The notes below the pieces were generated by a model. That model did no database searches and was not told where the DNA came from. It saw only the letters and a program-made list of their open reading frames with translations. Below are positions 7,642-9,490 of a stretch of DNA of 9,490 nucleotides, one piece after another. Made by a program: the position numbers and the translations under genes. This DNA is from Syntrophaceae bacterium. GTDB lineage: Bacteria; Desulfobacterota; Syntrophorhabdia; Syntrophorhabdales; WCHB1-27. The DNA lies in assembly GCA_003165115.1 (NCBI GenBank), contig PLSJ01000483.1, forward strand, positions 956 through 10,445, given 5' to 3'. Each line of letters opens with the position of its first letter. Position 1 is the stretch's first letter.

Positions 7642-7807
7642 GTCCGCCCTCTCAATATCCCACTTTCACGGGAGATCGTCAATGCTGACGCGGACGCGCA
7701 ACTCATGGCCGGGGAAGGGGAAGATCGAAGGGGATACGTGCGGACGACGCCGCGAGCGGCAAAGCCTCGCGCGCGACTCCCCAAAACGCACTATTTCGCT
7801 TGTTTGT

Positions 7808-8074
7808 CTATGGCCGGGGGCCGGCGAAACGAACGCCGCTCTTCGGACGCTGCGCACGGCGGCCGGGGAGGCCCTCTGCCGGGGGCTGCCTGTCCAGCAT
7901 CAGCCTCGCCCTTTCTTTTGCATATTGCCGGGCGTCTTCTTCGGCCTCCAGCCTGAGTTTTCTCTCGTTGAACGCCTCGACCAGGTCCATGTACTCCGGG
8001 GAATCGAAATCGAGCAGGGAGAATTTGAGGTTTCTTTCCTCGACAAATTCCTTAAAAGTCGTATCGGGGGTCAT
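7808..8074 (-). CDS. Unrecognised small charged helical protein (88 aa)
   Basis: I do not recognise this protein. It is 88 residues, cytoplasmic by appearance and without membrane segments. Residues ~5-60 are highly charged and helix-prone, with Glu, Lys and Arg spread through FKEFVEERN, FDSPEYMDLVEAFNERKLRLEAEEDARQYAKERARL. The last ~25 residues are Pro/Arg/Gly-rich and probably disordered. It is believable as a gene because a strong purine tract (GAGGAGGAGG) immediately precedes ATG 8074, and a sigma-70-like promoter lies 35-65 bases upstream. Its first 60 residues have the balanced composition of real protein, whereas opposing frames are Ser/Arg-rich. It lies 166 bases upstream of lhr on the same strand, so the two could be co-transcribed. 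Confidence 0.65.
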   Translation of the reverse strand: MTPDTTFKEFVEERNLKFSLLDFDSPEYMDLVEAFNERKLRLEAEEDARQYAKERARLMLDRQPPAEGLPGRRAQRPKSGVRFAGPRP

Positions 8075-8108
8075 GCCTCCTCCTCGTAGTTAAGGTGTTC
8101 CTTTTCGT

Positions 8109-8137
8109 ATTATCGCAGGTTACGATTCTTTGCTTAA
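8109..8137 (-). promoter_or_regulatory. Sigma-70-like promoter for the 88-aa gene (and possibly lhr)
   Basis: Read on the minus strand there is a -35-like TTAAGC (8137-8132) and, after exactly 17 bases, a -10 GATAAT (8114-8109). A TGC just before the -10 makes it an extended-type element. The expected start near 8102 gives a leader of about 28 nt before the ATG at 8074. The -35 is poor (3 of 6 matches), so this is a moderate call. Confidence 0.4.
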
Positions 8138-8166
8138 GCGAACGGCGGGCACAACGCCAAAAAAGC

Positions 8167-8196
8167 TTGTCTTTTCCCTTGTTCCATTCATATAAT
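8167..8196 (+). promoter_or_regulatory. Strong sigma-70-like promoter with no evident downstream gene
   Basis: TTGTCT (8167-8172) and a perfect TATAAT (8191-8196) are separated by 18 bases, in a locally AT-richer stretch. Four of six -35 positions match. The predicted start is near 8203. It is divergent from the promoter of the 88-aa gene. No convincing plus-strand reading frame follows for more than 400 bases, so if active it drives a non-coding RNA or reads on toward urtA. Confidence 0.45.
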
Positions 8197-8282
8197 GCGT
8201 CCGTGGACAAGAACAGCGGAAGAAACTGAACGCCTGGGCCGTGACGCTCTTATAGGCCACATGGGTCTTTCCACAAACCACG

Positions 8283-8324
8283 TTAATGTAGCTCACGCGA
8301 AAAACGACCCTACGTCCTTGTAGC
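8283..8324 (+). repeat. Diverged ~42-bp direct repeat, copy 1
   Basis: The copy starts with TTAATGTAGCT (8283-8293) and ends with CCTACGTCCTTGTAGC (8309-8324), with 15 bases between. CTAC and GTAG in the end block form a small stem. It shares both end blocks with copy 2, while the centre has diverged. The layout resembles REP-like or other small palindromic intergenic repeats. I cannot name the family. Confidence 0.55.
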
Positions 8325-8451
8325 TCCTCACCCCCCGTATCGCCCCGCCGCCGCTCGGGGAGCGCGCCGTTCGAACGCATTCGATGCGCAGAACTGCGAA
8401 GACCGGCCCGAGCCGCAGCTTCGGCCGTCGGCGTCCTTGAGTAAGCCAACA

Positions 8452-8492
8452 TTAATGTAGCTTCGTTGAAGGCTATCCTACGTCTTCGTAGC
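8452..8492 (+). repeat. Diverged ~42-bp direct repeat, copy 2
   Basis: The copy starts with TTAATGTAGCT (8452-8462), identical to copy 1, and ends with CCTACGTCTTCGTAGC (8477-8492), which matches copy 1 at most positions; 14 bases separate the blocks. Here the structure is better kept. CTACG (8479-... within the end block) pairs perfectly with CGTAG around TCTT, and TAGCTTC-GTT-GAAGGCTA forms a second stem with a single bulge, so the copy can fold as two adjacent hairpins. Confidence 0.55.
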
Positions 8493-8550
8493 CAATAAGC
8501 GCCCACGCCTCCCGGTCCTTTCCGCGCGCATGGCCACTCAAGCGATCTTC

Positions 8551-8605
8551 AATGCATGCAACCCGCCGTAATCATAAGATGTTGATCCCGATGCATGCGT
8601 TTTTT
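8551..8605 (+). terminator. Terminator-like stem with T6 tract
   Basis: A 10-bp stem with one G-U pair is possible between 8551-8560 and 8592-8601, running directly into T6 (8600-8605). The 31-nt loop is unusually long. The same sequence can be read instead as two direct ATGCATGC sites (8552-8559 and 8591-8598), 39 bases apart and just upstream of the sigma-54-like element, as expected of activator-binding sites. Both readings are open. Confidence 0.3.
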
Positions 8606-8621
8606 CACGCCCCCTCATGCT

Positions 8622-8638
8622 TTGGCACGTTAATTGAA
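8622..8638 (+). promoter_or_regulatory. Sigma-54-type (-24/-12) promoter candidate upstream of urtA
   Basis: TTGGCACGTTAATTGAA fits the sigma-54 consensus TTGGCACG-N4-TTGCA with correct spacing: ten bases separate the GG of the -24 element from the G of the -12 element. The -24 box is perfect. The -12 box reads TTGAA, so the usually conserved C is an A. The predicted start is near 8649. Sigma-54 control, through NtrC-type activators, is well known for nitrogen-scavenging genes such as urea transporters, which fits the downstream urtA. Confidence 0.55.
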
Positions 8639-8648
8639 AGTATGAGAA

Positions 8649-9098
8649 CAGCGCATCGGGGAGGCGAGACATGAAAAGCCGATGCGCCTTAAGTGACCGG
8701 TCGCATGCCGGTCCACGTGCACGAAGGCGGGGAAAAACGCGGCAGAAAAGATGCCGTGTCCCTTGGCGTGATGGAGCTATTCTGAACGACGGACCTGTCC
8801 TGGAGCGACCGGTGGAGGCACGGGCTTCGGGACACTTTCCAAGAAGTGCAGAGGGGGCCCTCCCCAGAGTCCGGGCGCCCTCTCCTCCCAAGGGCCGGGC
8901 AACGCCGCCCGGCCCCCCTATGCATCGATGCAGGCCCGCCCGGACGGGCAGCTCACATGAAACCCTTACAAGAGACGACTTTTAGCGCGGAAGAGGCCCA
9001 CCCGGGACGGGCAAGGAACGTGAAAGGACATAGCGGACGGAACCAAGGCGCATTCGAAAGAAGTGGGGAGCGAATCTAACATAAGGAGGTTTCAAAAG
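8649..9098 (+). promoter_or_regulatory. Long structured 5' leader of urtA (candidate regulatory RNA)
   Basis: About 450 bases separate the predicted sigma-54 start from urtA. Stem-loops seen by eye in order: 8651-8659/8679-8687 (9 bp, perfect); 8695-8700/8708-8713 (6 bp, perfect); 8737-8744/8752-8759 (8 bp with one G-U, loop GAAAAGA); 8833-8837/8844-8848 (5 bp); 8850-8855/8878-8883 with 8857-8860/8873-8876 nested inside (10 bp across a one-base mismatch); 8892-8900/8907-8915 (9 bp, perfect, loop AACGCC); 8934-8938/8945-8949 (5 bp). A 12-bp palindrome TGCATCGATGCA lies at 8921-8932. None is followed by a T-run, so no intrinsic terminator is evident. I do not recognise a known riboswitch class. 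High GC raises the chance of accidental stems. Confidence 0.35.
8671..8985 (+). CDS. Doubtful leader reading frame (104 codons) with a good ribosome-binding site
   Basis: ATG 8671 has GGAGG (8660-8664) 6 bases upstream, and both sit in the loop of the first leader hairpin. The frame runs to TAG at 8983-8985. Against a real protein: the product is strongly Arg/Pro/Gly-rich, has no recognisable motif or secondary-structure pattern, and its codons follow the stem-loops of the leader rather than a coding pattern. It may be a non-functional frame or a short translated leader that affects downstream expression. I include it only because the initiation signal is as good as that of true genes in this window. 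Confidence 0.15.
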   Translation: MKSRCALSDRSHAGPRARRRGKTRQKRCRVPWRDGAILNDGPVLERPVEARASGHFPRSAEGALPRVRAPSPPKGRATPPGPPMHRCRPARTGSSHETLTRDDF

Positions 9099-9490
9099 AT
9101 GGAGAGGGTACGTTTGATGGGGAGGACGATGAGCATAATGCTCGCTCTTATGCTCGTCGTTTCTCTTGGCACATGGACCAGGGCATATTCGGCGGAACCG
9201 ATCAAGGTCGGCGTCCTTCATTCTCTCAGCGGCACGATGTCGATCAGTGAAGTGGCGGTGAAAGATGCGACCCTGATGGCAATCGCCGAGATTAACGCGA
9301 AGGGCGGACTCCTAGGCAGGCAGATCACGCCGATCGTCGAGGACGGGGCGTCCGATTGGCCGACCTTCGCGGAAAAGGCCAAGAAGCTGATCTCAAAGGA
9401 CAAGGTCGTCGTGGTCTTTGGCTGTTGGACCTCGGCGAGCCGCAAGGCAGTGCTGCCCGTTTTCGAAAAAGCCGATCATTTGCTTTTCTA
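9099..9490 (+). CDS. urtA: Urea ABC transporter substrate-binding protein UrtA (5' part, runs off the right edge)
   Basis: The first 130 codons of a periplasmic binding protein are present; the rest lies outside the window. Residues 1-32 form a Sec signal peptide: basic [11 protein letters not shown], hydrophobic core [12 protein letters not shown], and a small-residue cleavage region near AYSA-EP. The mature start [18 protein letters not shown], then [34 protein letters not shown] and the diagnostic [20 protein letters not shown] segment match UrtA and related amide/urea-binding proteins. It captures urea (or a short amide) for an inner-membrane UrtBCDE-type permease. ATG 9099 has AAGGAGG (9083-9089) 9 bases upstream; ATGs at 9117 and 9129 are less well placed. 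The sigma-54-like promoter 5' of it fits nitrogen regulation. A short-chain amide-binding homologue is the main alternative. Confidence 0.88.
   Translation, partial: MERVRLMGRTMSIMLALMLVVSLGTWTRAYSAEPIKVGVLHSLSGTMSISEVAVKDATLMAIAEINAKGGLLGRQITPIVEDGASDWPTFAEKAKKLISKDKVVVVFGCWTSASRKAVLPVFEKADHLLF

Larger units (their letters stand above)
8203..8605 (+). ncRNA. Candidate non-coding transcript carrying two repeat copies
   Basis: This otherwise gene-free stretch begins at the predicted start of the TTGTCT/TATAAT promoter. It ends in a terminator-like structure: AATGCATGCA (8551-8560) can pair with TGCATGCGTT (8592-8601) as a 10-bp stem with one G-U pair, and the T6 run is at 8600-8605. In between are two diverged copies of a ~42-bp hairpin-forming repeat and a short hairpin, CGCAT/ATGCG at 8376-8388. 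The terminator loop of 31 nt is long, which weakens the case. I see no protein here on either strand: the minus-strand frame spanning 8120-8506 is Arg/Ser-rich, resembles no family and has no ribosome-binding site that I can see. An intergenic region with scattered repeat elements is the simpler alternative. Confidence 0.25.

Noticed and set aside
7751..7771. CGCGAG/CTCGCG hairpin between the 88-aa gene and lhr as a terminator
   Set aside because: The 6-bp stem has no T-run on either side, and short GC stems are expected in sequence this rich in GC.
8283..8492. CRISPR array from the two repeat copies
   Set aside because: Only two copies exist, their centres differ, the gap is about 127 bases, and no cas gene is present.
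8120..8506. 128-codon minus-strand frame in the intergenic region
   Set aside because: Atypical Arg/Ser composition, no recognisable motif, no ribosome-binding site that I could see, and it covers both repeat copies, including their hairpins.
8985..9080. Known riboswitch before urtA (guanidine-I or glutamine type)
   Set aside because: Fragments such as CGGGACGGGC and GGACGGAACC look faintly similar, but the ordered conserved blocks and paired stems of those classes are not present.
9172..9188. Second sigma-54-like TTGGCACATGGACCAGG
   Set aside because: The -24-like box lies inside the urtA signal-peptide coding sequence and no -12 TTGC element follows at the right distance.

Overview
The window is GC-rich bacterial DNA, densely coded on both strands from position 1 to about 8,075, followed by roughly 1 kb with little or no convincing protein coding and then the start of a transporter gene. 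The proteins look Gram-negative. A UPF0270/YheU protein, a full-length Lhr helicase with its C-terminal extension, a sigma-54-like promoter and a urea-type ABC transporter binding protein together suggest a proteobacterium or deltaproteobacterium-like (Desulfobacterota) organism. That placement is inference; nothing here fixes the genus.

Positions 1-974 (+) hold three small genes: an unrecognised 110-residue protein, a YheU-family protein, and a tiny membrane-anchored J-domain protein whose start overlaps the yheU-like stop by 4 bases. Positions 1084-2580 (+) are an alkylation-repair block. An Ada-type zinc/methyl-acceptor plus AraC regulator was once fused to an AlkA-type 3-methyladenine glycosylase. 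The AlkA part is broken by a frameshift near 1680 and by loss of its middle. An apparently intact O6-methylguanine-DNA methyltransferase (ogt type) follows. Between the AlkA remnant and ogt lie two hairpins, one a perfect 21-bp palindrome. A YaiI/YqxD-family gene ends the plus-strand block at 3084.

Positions 3106-7641 (-) are one large gene for a full-length Lhr helicase, converging tail to tail with yaiI. Upstream of it on the same strand is a small unrecognised 88-residue protein (7808-8074) with a strong Shine-Dalgarno sequence and a plausible promoter. Ada/AlkA, Ogt and Lhr give the window a DNA-damage-repair theme.

Positions 8100-9098 are the most unusual part. Divergent sigma-70-like promoters sit at 8109-8137 (-) and 8167-8196 (+). 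The plus-strand one has a perfect TATAAT but no clear gene downstream; instead there are two diverged copies of a ~42-bp hairpin-forming repeat and then a terminator-like stem with a T6 tract (candidate non-coding transcript, about 8203-8605). Immediately after lies a sigma-54-like -24/-12 element (8622-8638). Its predicted transcript would begin with a hairpin that displays a Shine-Dalgarno and ATG in its loop, followed by a run of stem-loops over about 450 nt, before the urtA start at 9099. The working model is a nitrogen-regulated urea transporter operon with a long structured leader. It is drawn from sequence pattern alone. urtA runs off the right edge.
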